Part shown: positions 46,098-55,303 of the stretch, in pieces
Layout of the letters: every line of letters starts with the position of its first letter
Position numbering within the stretch: position 1 is the stretch's first letter
Source: Larkinella sp049445795
Lineage (GTDB): Bacteria > Bacteroidota > Bacteroidia > Cytophagales > Spirosomataceae
Direction of reading: 5' to 3'
NCBI RefSeq assembly: GCF_049445795.1
Contig: NZ_JBMSDT010000013.1
Coordinates: 62,001-126,000, forward strand
DNA: 64,000 nt
Made by a program: the position numbers and the translations under genes
Notes under the pieces: model-generated
Told to the model about the DNA's origin: nothing
Seen by the model: the letters and a program-made list of their open reading frames with translations, nothing else
The model's database searches: none

Positions 46098-46126
46098 TAA
46101 AAAAAAGCCCTGCTGTTGACAGGGCT
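46098..46126 (-). terminator. Terminator downstream of tRNA-His
   Basis: Arms AGCCCTG and CAGGGCT (46106-46112 and 46120-46126) with a 7-nt loop, followed on the minus strand by a run of T. It lies 7 nt past the tRNA 3' end. Confidence 0.88.
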
Positions 46127-46133
46127 AGGAGAG

Positions 46134-46208
46134 GGAGAAAGACGGGTCTCGAACCCGCGACCTCCAGAACCACAATCTGGCGCTCTAACCAACTGAGCTA
46201 CATTCTCC
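46134..46208 (-). tRNA. tRNA-His (GTG)
   Basis: On the minus strand the sequence folds into a cloverleaf: the D arm begins T8-A9-GCTC, the anticodon stem CCAGA/TCTGG encloses loop TTGTGGT (anticodon GTG), and the T arm contains GTTCGAGAC. An extra G at -1 opposite C73 is encoded, which is the identity mark of tRNA-His. The acceptor stem has one T-T mismatch (6-67). The 3' CCA is not encoded. A terminator follows directly. Confidence 0.95.
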
Positions 46209-46236
46209 GTTTACGGACTGCAAAGATAGGAAAAGA

Positions 46237-46306
46237 ATGATGGATTATGAATTATGAATGATGAATTTTTTAGCGCATCGATCATTCATAATCCATCATC
46301 CATCAT
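46237..46306. repeat. Inverted repeat built from heptamers (IR-C)
   Basis: 26-nt arms (46237-46262 and 46281-46306) matching at 24 of 26 positions around an 18-nt centre. The left arm contains TATGAAT/GATGAAT-type 7-mers. It ends 5 nt from the superoxide dismutase stop codon. Confidence 0.88.
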
Positions 46307-46311
46307 TTTAT

Positions 46312-46920
46312 TTACACCGCTTGCTGATACCGATCGTCAGCACCTTTCCAGTCGACGAGGTTCCACCAGGCAGCTACGTAATCTGGGCGTTTGTTTTGGT
46401 ATTTCAGGTAATAGGCGTGTTCCCACACATCCAGACCCAGAATGGGGGTTCCTTTTTGGTCGGCTACGTCCATCAATGGGTTATCCTGATTGGGGGTCGA
46501 AGTAACGGCCAGTTCACCACTCGGCGTAACGATCAACCACGCCCAGCCAGAACCGAAACGGGTGGTAGCGGCTTTAGCAAACTCTTCCTTGAAGGCATCG
46601 AAGGAACCAAATTTCTGCGTAATGGCTTCGGCCAGTTTACCGGTCGGTTCACCACCGCCGTTTGGTGACAGAATGCCCCAGAAAAAGGTATGATTCCAGT
46701 GCCCACCGCCATTGTTCCGAACCGCTACGGGGTATTTGCTAACCTCGGTAACCAGTTCTTCGATCGACTTGCCTTCCAACTCAGTACCTTTTACCGCGTT
46801 GTTGAGGTTGGTCACGTAGGCGTTGTGGTGTTTGCCGTGGTGAATTTCCATCGTCTGCTGATCGATGTGGGGTTCCAGCGCGTTGCTCGGATAAGGCAGG
46901 GGAGCTAATTCAAAAGCCAT
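46312..46920 (-). CDS. Superoxide dismutase (Fe/Mn type)
   Basis: A 202-residue cytoplasmic enzyme that dismutates superoxide. Metal ligands are visible: His in M-E-I-H-H-G-K-H-H, His in G-G-H-W-N-H, and Asp/His in L-D-V-W-E-H-A-Y-Y. No signal peptide is present. Metal choice (Fe or Mn) cannot be decided by eye; a G-S-G-W-A-W-L segment near residue 125 is common to both. It stands alone between inverted repeat IR-C and tadA. Confidence 0.95.
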   Translation of the reverse strand: MAFELAPLPYPSNALEPHIDQQTMEIHHGKHHNAYVTNLNNAVKGTELEGKSIEELVTEVSKYPVAVRNNGGGHWNHTFFWGILSPNGGGEPTGKLAEAITQKFGSFDAFKEEFAKAATTRFGSGWAWLIVTPSGELAVTSTPNQDNPLMDVADQKGTPILGLDVWEHAYYLKYQNKRPDYVAAWWNLVDWKGADDRYQQAV

Positions 46921-46985
46921 ATTGTGATATGTTAAGGTTAGACATACAGTTAAGTTGTCAAACGCACTAACAGCGACTTTTTGAT

Positions 46986-47423
46986 TTATGTTCGTAAGCC
47001 CCGAAAAAAGTTGCGCAGCAGATGCAGGCTTTCATCGGCCAGGACACCCGTTGTCAGGCGGGTTTTGGGATGAAGGAGGGACGGCTGAACGCCGGAAAAA
47101 CCGCGTTTCGGATCGGGGGCTCCCACAACCAGGTGGCCGATCTGCGCCCAGAATAGCGCTCCGGCGCACATCACGCAGGGCTCCAGGGTGACATACAATG
47201 TGCAGTCCGTGAGGTACTTCGAGCCCAGGTATTGTTCGGCCGCCGTGATGGCCAGCAGTTCGGCATGCGCCGTTACGTCGATCAGCCGTTCGGTCTGGTT
47301 ATAGCCTTTCGCAATGATCCGGTTTCGGCAGACAACGACCGCTCCGACCGGGATCTCGCCTTCTTCAAAAGCGGACTCGGCCTGTTCAAGCGCCATGCTC
47401 ATGAAGTAGTCGTCGTTGAGCAT
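46986..47423 (-). CDS. tadA: tRNA adenosine(34) deaminase-like nucleoside deaminase
   Basis: A 145-residue zinc deaminase. The zinc site is H-A-E (in T-A-H-A-E-L-L) with P-C-V-M-C-A-G, the standard H-A-E/P-C-x2-C set, and the N-terminus has the M-x-x-A-L-x-x-A pattern of TadA. TadA converts A34 of tRNA-Arg(ACG) to inosine and is usually essential. Close relatives that deaminate guanine are a less likely alternative. Confidence 0.88.
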   Translation of the reverse strand: MLNDDYFMSMALEQAESAFEEGEIPVGAVVVCRNRIIAKGYNQTERLIDVTAHAELLAITAAEQYLGSKYLTDCTLYVTLEPCVMCAGALFWAQIGHLVVGAPDPKRGFSGVQPSLLHPKTRLTTGVLADESLHLLRNFFRGLRT

Positions 47424-47436
47424 TCGTAGGGAGGCA

Positions 47437-47472
47437 ATTTAAAAACGGGTCCGAATTCTCTTCGGACCCGTT
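47437..47472 (-). terminator. Terminator of the 1461-residue repeat protein gene
   Basis: Perfect 12-nt arms (47444-47455 and 47461-47472) with a 5-nt loop, followed on the minus strand by TTTTTAAATT, 6 nt after the stop codon. Confidence 0.92.
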
Positions 47473-47478
47473 CTAAGT

Positions 47479-50400
47479 TTATCGTTTCAAAATTTTCCGA
47501 ACGGTTTTTCGGTCGCCGATCTGAATTTGCAGGAAATATGAACCCGAGGCCTGTTGTCCCAGATCCAGGTTGGTTTGTCGTTGGCGGGTGGTTACTTGCT
47601 TCATGACGCGTCCGTTCTGATCGGTCAGTTGCAATTGAGCCGGATTTTTTTGCAACGGCAGATCGATGTCAATGGTCACCATGTTATCGACCGGAACGGG
47701 GAAAACCCTGACGGCCGTGATGAGCGGGTCAGGTTCCAGACCCAAAACCGGCAATACCCGGATGATCGCCGTTCCGGTGGCTGTACCAACCCCGCAGACG
47801 TTCGATACCGAGCTGGCGGTATAAGTAGTCGATATGATGGGCGTAACGGTCACAAGGTGCGGGTTGGTACTCGTCGTCACTTTGGTGGTTTTCGAATTAT
47901 CAGAATATTCGAACGTCCAGGGCGCATCACCCGTTAAGGCGAAGGAGAGCGGAGTACTTTCATTGTCGTAAATATCCTTCGTACCGGTTAGCGTTACTGT
48001 CGGTAAAGCCCGGATATTCAGAATGGTCGAGCTGGCACTTCCCGGTACCGGGACCTGCGGGTTGGTGGCCGTAACGCGGACCTGGTAAAGTCCCTGCGCC
48101 AGCGTCGTCGGAATCGGAGCCGTTATCGGGCTTTGCGTGGCATTGACCTTAATCTCCGTTTTGTTGGTAAACTCGGTGTCGGAAACCAGCGCCATTTCGA
48201 CGTTGTATGTGTTTCCTTCCGTAAACTGCCCGGCAGTCGTGAAAGGCACCTGAACGGACGTACCAACGCAAACCGTCGTCACTGACAGCGCGCCTGTGGT
48301 AACCGTCGGAATGACGGCATTGACCGTGAAGGTTCCGAGGGGGGTTCCGGTTCCGCAGGTATTCGAAATGTTGGTAATGGTGTAAATGGTTGTTTTCTTC
48401 GTCGGCAACAGATTAATCTCCTGCTGCATGGTTTCAGACTTACCCGTGGTTCCGTCCGAAACTGTATAACTGAACGGCGGAACGCTGGTAAAGGTGATCG
48501 TCACCGGAACCGTTTTCCCCAGATTGACCGTTGCGGCTCCTTCGATTTTGGCGGTCGGCGGTGCATTGACGATCAGCTTAATTTCGGACCGGCGGCTTTG
48601 GCAGTTATTGGCAGTTTGGGTCACAAAATACGAATCACCTTCCGGCTTGGTTGAAATGTTCGTCGTCGGCGGAACGGGGGGGGCCGTAAACTCCCGGCCG
48701 TAGGGGTCAATCCATTTCAGGTTCTGGCCCGTCGCTTCGAGCGGTTTGGCCACTGCGTTCTGGCAGTACACCACCGGCGTGACAACGGTTGGTTTCGGCG
48801 TTACATTCACGGTATAGGTTACCGCAGCCTTCTGACTCTCGCAGCCATTGACCGTTTGGGTGACGCTATACGCATAGACCCGGTTTTCTTCGACGTTCGT
48901 GCTGGGTTTCGGGGCACCGCCGATCAGGTTGCCGTTGGCATCGAACCATTTCAGGGCTTCTCCAGTGGCTGCCAGGGTTTTTTCTTCGGCATCCTGGCAA
49001 ACGACCAGATTCTCAACACCCGGCAGAATCGGTTGTGGCTTCACCGTAATTTTGGCTGCTGCGCGGGGGCTTTCGCACTGGTTGATCGTTTGTGTAACGT
49101 AATAGGTGAAGGTTCCGGCGGCTGTAGTTTGTTGCACCGGAGCCGCTCCCGCGCCGGTTCCGCCGGTTTCAACCGTGTACCATTTTAGGTTCTCACCAGA
49201 TGCCTGTAGCGTAACCGGCGTGGATGTATTCTGGCAAACATCTGGCAGCGTCGGAACCGTTGGCAGGCCGGGCGTAGCAAATACCCGAACTTTAATCGTA
49301 CCGCGATCGCTTTCGCAGCCGTTAGCGCCGTTCTGACTCACATAAAATGTCGTTTCACCGGGCGTTTGCGTATCAGGCGTCGGAGCGGCCGACAGAGCGG
49401 TCGTGCTGGCTGGCGTGCTATACCATTTCAAGGTAGCACCGGTTTCAAAAGTGGCAGTCAGGGCTGAAGCTGTTTCCTTCTGACAATACCGAATGTCCTG
49501 GGTGCCCGGCACAGCCGGTTTTGGCTTGATCGTCACCGTCAGGCTTGCCCGCTGGCTCTCGCAGCCATTGATAGTTTGGCTGACATAAAAGGTCAAATTG
49601 CCCGGCGTATTCGTGGAAGGCGTCGGTGCAGAATTGGAGCCGGTTCCGCCGGTAGCATTCGTGCCGTACCAGTTCAGAACTCCGCCTGAGCCAGCCGTTG
49701 CTATCAAGGGAACGGCTGCAGCATCTTCGCAGTAGCTCAGTGCTGCTCCCACTGTAGGAGCGGCTGGTTGCGGTTTTACCGTGACGGACAAAGCGGCCCG
49801 GGGGCCTTCGCAACCGTTGACTATCTGGCTGACGTAGTACGTAGTTGACCCTGCGGTGGTTGCTGATGGGGTTGGGGCTGTGTCCGAACCGGTTCCGCCC
49901 GTGGCATTGGTGCCATACCACTTTAAGGTGCCACCAGCTGAAGCCGATGCGGTGAGAGCTTCTGTGGGAAGATTCTGACAAATAGAGACTGCCGCAACGC
50001 CCGGAGCAGTGGGCGTCGCGTAAACCGTTACGGTGATACTGGCCCGGTTACTTTCGCATCCACCCAGCGTTTGACTAACATAATACGTAAAAACACCCGC
50101 CGAATTCGTCGAGGGTGTTGGCCCGGCCGCCGTAGGTGAGCCTCCGGTTGCATTCGTGCCGTACCAGTTGGCCGTTCCGCCACTGCCGACAACGGCGGTC
50201 AACTGACTGGCGGTTGCGCCCTGGCAGTACGTAAACGAGGCCGTGACGGTTGGGGCCGCTGGTTTGGGAGTCACGGTCACGGCAATTGCGGTCCGGGGGC
50301 TTTCGCAACCATTGACGGTTTGGCTCACGTAGTAATTGGTCGTTCCCGGCGTGTCGGTCGAAGGGACCGGCGCTGAATTGGAAGCGGTTCCGCCGGTTTG

Positions 50401-51864
50401 GTTGGTGCCGTACCAGTTGAGACTTCCACCGGAGCCTGCCGTTGCGACGAGCGCACTGGCCGGTGCATCCTGGCAATAAGCGCCCGGCGTCGTGGTAGTG
50501 GGCGCGGCCGGAATAGCCCGAATCGTAACAACCAATGCCGCCCGGGGGCTTTCGCAGCCATCGACGGTTTGGCTCACGTAGTAGGTCGTCGTGCCGGTGG
50601 CGCTGGTTGGAGGTGTTGGGGCGGCTGCGGAAGCGGTCCCGCCGGTTTGGTTGGTTCCGTACCAGTTTAAGGTGCCACCACTTGATACAGTAGCGGTTAA
50701 GGCTCCGGCCGGTGCATTCTGGCAGTAATTGGCCGGAACCGTGCTGGGTGCCGAGGGCGTTGCCTTGATGTTGACCACAATGACCGACCGGTCGCTCTCG
50801 CAACCATTGCCCCCTTTCTGGCTAACGTAGTAATTCGTTGTTCCGGCCGATGCGGCCGAAGGCGTCGGAGCAGTGGCCGAAGCTGTACCTCCGCTCGCGT
50901 TGGTTCCGTACCAATTGAGCGTGTTGCCGGTTCCGGCGGTGGCCGACAGCGCGCCCAAACTACCGCCCTGACAGGCTGAAACCGGAGTGGTTACTGTTGG
51001 AGGAGCCGGTTTAGGGTTTACCGTTACCGTAATACCGGTGCGTGGTCCTTCACAAGTTCCGATGGCCTGACTGACGTAATAGGTGCTGGTTCCGGGTGCG
51101 TCGGTGGAAGGGGTGGGAGCCGTTGCCGAAGCGGTTCCGCCGGTTTGGTTGGTTCCGTACCAGTTCAGTGTTGCGCCACCCGAGGCCGTTGCCGCTAGCG
51201 GGGAAGCCGGTGCGCCCTGGCAGTAAGTGGGGGCGGCCCCAGTCACAGGAGCCGCCGGAACCGCACTGACAGTGACGGTAATGGCCGCCCGGGGGCTTTC
51301 GCAACCGTTCAGGGTTTGGCTGACGTAGTAAGTAGTGTTGCCCGCTGAGGCTGCCGAAGGAGTTGGGGCCGTGGCCGACGAGCTTCCGCCCGACGCGCTG
51401 GTTCCCCACCAGAGCAGGGTGGCACCGCCACTGGCCGATGCAGTTAACGGGGCTGGGGAGGTTCCCTGGCAATAGGTCACGTTAGCGGTGCCGGGGGGGC
51501 CAGGGGCGGTTGTCAGCGTTAAAGTAGTGGGGCTAATGCTGCCGTTGACAGCCGGGGTGGTGGAAACAACTCGAATCCGAAACCCGCTGCCGTTGGTTCC
51601 GGCTGGAATGGTACCGGTGAGAGGGCTGATGGTGCCGGAACCAATGTCAGTAAAAGTTGATCCCGACGCCGGAGCGAGTTGAACTTTAAACTGATTTCCG
51701 GTTACAAATGTCCCCGATGTAGTAAAAGGAACGGAAACGGTGCCCCCGGCACAAACCGCAGAAACGGACAAAGCGCCCGTTGTAATCGTCTGGGCTGATA
51801 CTTTCCCTACACTTCCGCACAACACAAGCAGCAAAAGCCAATACAGACGTAAACATTTATTCAT
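47479..51864 (-). CDS. Large secreted repeat protein with T9SS type A sorting signal
   Basis: A 1461-residue protein with a signal peptide (ends V-S-A-Q). A T-G-A-L-S-V end-cap module comes first. From about residue 128 to 1100 there are twelve tandem Ig-like repeats of about 80 residues, each with a Y-C-Q start, L-x-W-Y-G-T-N core, Y-Y-V-S-Q-T strand and G-C-E-S-P-R segment, then T-V. A second T-G-A-L-S-V module and another Ig-like module follow, and the protein ends with the type A T9SS signal (F-P-V-P-V ... G-S-Y-F-L-Q-I). Two Cys per repeat could form intradomain disulfides. It is probably a long surface stalk or adhesin. Confidence 0.86.
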   Translation of the reverse strand: MNKCLRLYWLLLLVLCGSVGKVSAQTITTGALSVSAVCAGGTVSVPFTTSGTFVTGNQFKVQLAPASGSTFTDIGSGTISPLTGTIPAGTNGSGFRIRVVSTTPAVNGSISPTTLTLTTAPGPPGTANVTYCQGTSPAPLTASASGGATLLWWGTSASGGSSSATAPTPSAASAGNTTYYVSQTLNGCESPRAAITVTVSAVPAAPVTGAAPTYCQGAPASPLAATASGGATLNWYGTNQTGGTASATAPTPSTDAPGTSTYYVSQAIGTCEGPRTGITVTVNPKPAPPTVTTPVSACQGGSLGALSATAGTGNTLNWYGTNASGGTASATAPTPSAASAGTTNYYVSQKGGNGCESDRSVIVVNIKATPSAPSTVPANYCQNAPAGALTATVSSGGTLNWYGTNQTGGTASAAAPTPPTSATGTTTYYVSQTVDGCESPRAALVVTIRAIPAAPTTTTPGAYCQDAPASALVATAGSGGSLNWYGTNQTGGTASNSAPVPSTDTPGTTNYYVSQTVNGCESPRTAIAVTVTPKPAAPTVTASFTYCQGATASQLTAVVGSGGTANWYGTNATGGSPTAAGPTPSTNSAGVFTYYVSQTLGGCESNRASITVTVYATPTAPGVAAVSICQNLPTEALTASASAGGTLKWYGTNATGGTGSDTAPTPSATTAGSTTYYVSQIVNGCEGPRAALSVTVKPQPAAPTVGAALSYCEDAAAVPLIATAGSGGVLNWYGTNATGGTGSNSAPTPSTNTPGNLTFYVSQTINGCESQRASLTVTIKPKPAVPGTQDIRYCQKETASALTATFETGATLKWYSTPASTTALSAAPTPDTQTPGETTFYVSQNGANGCESDRGTIKVRVFATPGLPTVPTLPDVCQNTSTPVTLQASGENLKWYTVETGGTGAGAAPVQQTTAAGTFTYYVTQTINQCESPRAAAKITVKPQPILPGVENLVVCQDAEEKTLAATGEALKWFDANGNLIGGAPKPSTNVEENRVYAYSVTQTVNGCESQKAAVTYTVNVTPKPTVVTPVVYCQNAVAKPLEATGQNLKWIDPYGREFTAPPVPPTTNISTKPEGDSYFVTQTANNCQSRRSEIKLIVNAPPTAKIEGAATVNLGKTVPVTITFTSVPPFSYTVSDGTTGKSETMQQEINLLPTKKTTIYTITNISNTCGTGTPLGTFTVNAVIPTVTTGALSVTTVCVGTSVQVPFTTAGQFTEGNTYNVEMALVSDTEFTNKTEIKVNATQSPITAPIPTTLAQGLYQVRVTATNPQVPVPGSASSTILNIRALPTVTLTGTKDIYDNESTPLSFALTGDAPWTFEYSDNSKTTKVTTSTNPHLVTVTPIISTTYTASSVSNVCGVGTATGTAIIRVLPVLGLEPDPLITAVRVFPVPVDNMVTIDIDLPLQKNPAQLQLTDQNGRVMKQVTTRQRQTNLDLGQQASGSYFLQIQIGDRKTVRKILKR
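48555..51480 (-). repeat. Twelve tandem 240-250-nt coding repeats
   Basis: The central Ig-like repeats of the 1461-residue protein recur with a period of about 244 nt. Upstream copies (second, fourth and fifth) are most alike, sharing the L-N-W-Y-G-T-N-Q-T-G-G-T-A-S stretch, while the last three have diverged and lost several residues. Confidence 0.88.
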
Positions 51865-51925
51865 ATAAAAAACCGATAAGTGGTGGTGGAGTTACGTTAA
51901 CTGGGTATTTTTCAGAAATTTGACT

Positions 51926-51933
51926 CAAAAATA
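51926..51933 (-). promoter_or_regulatory. Candidate -7 element for the repeat protein gene
   Basis: Minus-strand TATTTTTG matches TAnnTTTG. It lies 62 nt upstream of the ATG at 51864, just beyond the preceding gene's stop. No clear -33 element was found. Confidence 0.3.
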
Positions 51934-51937
51934 CAAA

Positions 51938-54900
51938 TTACATCGACTGATAAATAATCTCGTGAATTTGTCGACGAATTTTCTGGGTATTGATCAGGGT
52001 ATTGGCCGCGCTGGGGTGTACGCGATTGGACAGGAAGATAAAGACGAGATCGTAATCGGGATCGACCCAGATGACATTGCCGGTAAAACCGGTATGGCCA
52101 AACGAACGGGGTGACACCTGGTTGGCGTGGTAAACGCTGTTGCCATCTACTTCCGGTTTATCCCAGCCCAAAACACGATGACTGCGGTCGCTTTGCGTCC
52201 GGACGAACAGCGGAACCGTGCCCGGCATCAGAAACCGGCTACCGCCGTAATTACCCCGTTGCAGGTTCATTTGCAGCACTTTAGCAATATCGGTCGCATT
52301 TCCAAACAAACCGGCATGACCCGAAATACCGCCTTGTAAAGCCGCCAACTGGTCGTGAACGGTGCCCTGAAGCAGTGAATGACGGAAATAGGTATCCTGT
52401 TCAGTGGGCGCAATCCGGCTTCCTGGTTTGCAATACAAGGGGTTGAAGCAGAGCGTCGAAATGCCCAGCGGTTTATACAGGGTTTCGTTCAGGAACGCAT
52501 CCATCGGTTGATTGGAAACCCGCTCGACCAGTTTTTGTAGAATCACGAAACTCAGGTCACTGTAGAGATAACCGTACCGGCCGGCTTCGTCCGGCCGACC
52601 CGTCAACGGCGTCCGGACAATCCATTGCCAGATCGAATCCCGCAAGGCCGGGGCCGCAAATAAGGCGGGGCCAACCTGTAACGCGTGTAAACTATCACGA
52701 CCGGAGCGGAAATCGGCCGTCACCAGCGCCTTGGCCCGGTCGACGGCCCGTGGCAACCCAGCGGGCAAACCGGTTTGATGCAGCAAGACATCGCTGACCG
52801 TCATGTTGCGCTTGCTGCTGTTCTGAAACTCAGGCAGGTAGTAAGCGACTTTCTGGTTCAGATCAATCGCGCCCCGTTCGTTCAGGATCATCACCGCCTG
52901 GAGCGTTCCGACCACCTTGGTCAGCGACGCCAGATCGTACAGGGTTTCGTCGGTGACTCGTTCCGCATTGTTGTAGGCCAGATTGCCGAAGCTTTTGTCA
53001 AAAACCACCTTGCCTTTCCGAGCCACCAGCACCTGGCAACCAGGGAAAGCCCGATCTCGAATGGCTTTCTGAATGACGGTTTCAATGTGCCGCAACTGGC
53101 CGGAACGCATACCGACGCTTTCGGGCAGGCTATAGGCTAGCCGCTGGTTGGGAGCCGTAAACAAGCCATTCCCAAATTTCCAGTCGCCGATTGTAACGGG
53201 CATCACGCCCCTGGCCGGAACCGCCCCGAAGAGAACCTGGGGAACGACCCGCTGCATTTCTTCCCCATCTTCGTAGGCACACAAAACGGCATCGGCTTCC
53301 GTGTTGACAAACGGACGTAGGGCATAGGCCGACCCGAACGCGCAAACTATCACCCGAATACCCCGCTGCTTCAGGCGGTTGATCAGACTTAATGAGGCAT
53401 TCGTTACACCGTAACTCCAGCGGGCCGAGGGGCTCATCCGGTGGAAACTCACCACCACCAGGTTGGCGTCCCCGATCTGGCTCAGCATTTCCTCCACACT
53501 ATGGTCGCCGGACGGTTTTTCGCCGTAGGTAAGCTGTTTGAAGGGGGCATACCGGCCCAGCATTTTCTGGAAGGTATTACCATAATCGGTGCCGATCGAA
53601 ACCGATGCCAACCGCAGTGTGTCCAGCGTGTTGACGGGTAAAATGTTATTGGTGTTCTTGACCAGCGTAACGGCTTGTTCGCAAAGTTCCTGCTTGAGCA
53701 ATTGGGCTTCCGACGAGTTCAGGTCGCGGCTGAGGTTTTCAAGGGCGATGGGCTGATATTTGTTCAATCCGGCCCAGTATTTGGCCCGCAGGATTTTCCG
53801 GACCTTTTCATCGATTAGTTCCTGCGAAATTTTGCCCTGCTCAATGGCACTGGCAATTTTATGGACGGCGTCGGGTACATTTTCCGGATACAGCAGAACA
53901 TCGTTTCCGGCCATCAATGCCCGCAGGTTGATTTCTTCGGCGGGTAGTTTGCCGATACCGGCCATGTTCAGCGCGTCGGTAAACACCAGACCCCGAAAAC
54001 CGAGTTCTTTCTTAAGTAGGTCCGTCACGATTTTTTCGGACAGGGTGGCGGCCAGCCGGGGCGTATTGTCGACAACCGGAACGTGCAAATGGCCCGTCAC
54101 AACGCCCATCAGACTATCCGCAATCAGCTTACGGAAGGGGTACAAATCGATGTCGTTGAGCTGCGCAACCGAGCGGTTGATTGTCGGGAGGGTGATGTGC
54201 GAGTCGGTGCTGGCGTCGCCGTGGCCCGGAAAGTGCTTGGCGGTGGCGATGACGCGCCTGTGTTGCAGGCCCTTCATGTAAGCAGCCGCCTTGAGCGCAA
54301 CGTTCTCCCGTGATTCGCCGAAGGAGCGGTTTCCGATCACAGGGTTGGACGGATTACTGTTGATGTCGGAAACTGGCGCGAAGTTGATGTGAATGCCCAG
54401 GCGTTGGCATTGCCGTCCGATTTCGGCCCCCATGCGGTAGACGACCGCCGTATCGCGGATGGCGCCCAGTGTCATCTGCTTCGGGAAATCCATCGTGCTG
54501 TCGAGCCGCATCCCGAGCCCCCACTCGCCGTCGATGCCGATCAGCAGCGGAACGTTGGCGGCCGCCTGATAGCGGTTGGTCAAAACCGCCTGTCGGTACG
54601 GACCACCCTGGAAGAAAATAAGTCCGCCGATGTTATAGTGCCGGACTAGGGTTTCGATGTATTGGTAATGCGCTTCGTCCCGGTTTGAAAACGTCGCGAC
54701 CATGAAAAACTGCCCGATTTTCTGCTCCTGCGTGAGAGTCCGGAACACACTGTCGACCCAGCGCTGCTGCTGCGGAGCCGAACCGAATACCTCCACCGGA
54801 TGGGCAGCGGTTTTATAATGCCAGGTCTCTGATTTGGCAACACGCTTCACCGGGGCTTTCTTTTCGAAAGAGGCCAGAAAGTTGGCCGATAAAATGGCGT

Positions 54901-55006
54901 GACGCCACCGAAACCGGGTCAACCCGGTACGGTCCCATCCAAAAGCTGTCAAAAAACCGGCTATCGTTAGAGCCGCCACTACCCGCAAGACAACTTTAGT
55001 ACGCAT
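51938..55006 (-). CDS. GH3 beta-N-acetylhexosaminidase fused to serine beta-lactamase-like domain
   Basis: A 1022-residue exported protein with an N-terminal hydrophobic signal or anchor. Residues about 85-420 are a GH3 domain with the NagZ-type K-H-F-P-G-H-G-D-A-S-T-D-S-H motif, which carries the catalytic His/Asp, and a nucleophile region F-T-D-A-L-N-M. A GH3 C-terminal domain follows (to about 620). Residues about 640-1020 are a beta-lactamase/esterase (AmpC, class C) domain with S-L-T-K, Y-S-D in place of Y-x-N, and G-H-T-G. It likely trims peptidoglycan: GH3 removes N-acetylglucosamine and the second domain acts on peptide or ester bonds. This fusion is known in Bacteroidota. Confidence 0.88.
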   Translation of the reverse strand: MRTKVVLRVVAALTIAGFLTAFGWDRTGLTRFRWRHAILSANFLASFEKKAPVKRVAKSETWHYKTAAHPVEVFGSAPQQQRWVDSVFRTLTQEQKIGQFFMVATFSNRDEAHYQYIETLVRHYNIGGLIFFQGGPYRQAVLTNRYQAAANVPLLIGIDGEWGLGMRLDSTMDFPKQMTLGAIRDTAVVYRMGAEIGRQCQRLGIHINFAPVSDINSNPSNPVIGNRSFGESRENVALKAAAYMKGLQHRRVIATAKHFPGHGDASTDSHITLPTINRSVAQLNDIDLYPFRKLIADSLMGVVTGHLHVPVVDNTPRLAATLSEKIVTDLLKKELGFRGLVFTDALNMAGIGKLPAEEINLRALMAGNDVLLYPENVPDAVHKIASAIEQGKISQELIDEKVRKILRAKYWAGLNKYQPIALENLSRDLNSSEAQLLKQELCEQAVTLVKNTNNILPVNTLDTLRLASVSIGTDYGNTFQKMLGRYAPFKQLTYGEKPSGDHSVEEMLSQIGDANLVVVSFHRMSPSARWSYGVTNASLSLINRLKQRGIRVIVCAFGSAYALRPFVNTEADAVLCAYEDGEEMQRVVPQVLFGAVPARGVMPVTIGDWKFGNGLFTAPNQRLAYSLPESVGMRSGQLRHIETVIQKAIRDRAFPGCQVLVARKGKVVFDKSFGNLAYNNAERVTDETLYDLASLTKVVGTLQAVMILNERGAIDLNQKVAYYLPEFQNSSKRNMTVSDVLLHQTGLPAGLPRAVDRAKALVTADFRSGRDSLHALQVGPALFAAPALRDSIWQWIVRTPLTGRPDEAGRYGYLYSDLSFVILQKLVERVSNQPMDAFLNETLYKPLGISTLCFNPLYCKPGSRIAPTEQDTYFRHSLLQGTVHDQLAALQGGISGHAGLFGNATDIAKVLQMNLQRGNYGGSRFLMPGTVPLFVRTQSDRSHRVLGWDKPEVDGNSVYHANQVSPRSFGHTGFTGNVIWVDPDYDLVFIFLSNRVHPSAANTLINTQKIRRQIHEIIYQSM

Positions 55007-55236
55007 TTTGGTTAAGAAATACAGTTACGTCAGGTTGTACAGTTTAATCCATTGAAACGATAAAGTTAATTAAATAACGAAAAGATGCCTAATAAATACA
55101 TGCGATAAAACCCAGATTTATTCCCTAAACGGTGGCTTTTGTCAGGTACAATTTGGTTGAAAAGCCACAATCAGCGCCCGGGGAGGACACTTTCGGGGGG
55201 CATCAGATTTGATAAAAACCGGCAATTCCTGTGCCA

Positions 55237-55277
55237 TAAAAAAAGCGGTGGTATGACCTCAAAGTCATACCACCGCT
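55237..55277 (-). terminator. Terminator of the small secreted protein gene
   Basis: Perfect 14-nt arms (55244-55257 and 55264-55277) with a 6-nt loop, followed on the minus strand by a T run. The stem begins 26 nt past the stop at 55304. The remaining DNA from 55007 to 55236 shows no gene. Confidence 0.93.
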
Positions 55278-55303
55278 CCTATCGAAAGATCGGATCGTTC
55301 AGA

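Noticed and set aside
45412..46173. A 253-codon frame overlapping the cruF gene on the same strand
   Set aside because: It runs into the tRNA gene, has no family match and an Arg/Gly/Cys-rich composition typical of an out-of-frame reading.
48555..51480. A CRISPR-like array suggested by regular repetition
   Set aside because: The period is about 244 nt, the repeats are coding and divergent, and there are no short identical repeats with unique spacers.
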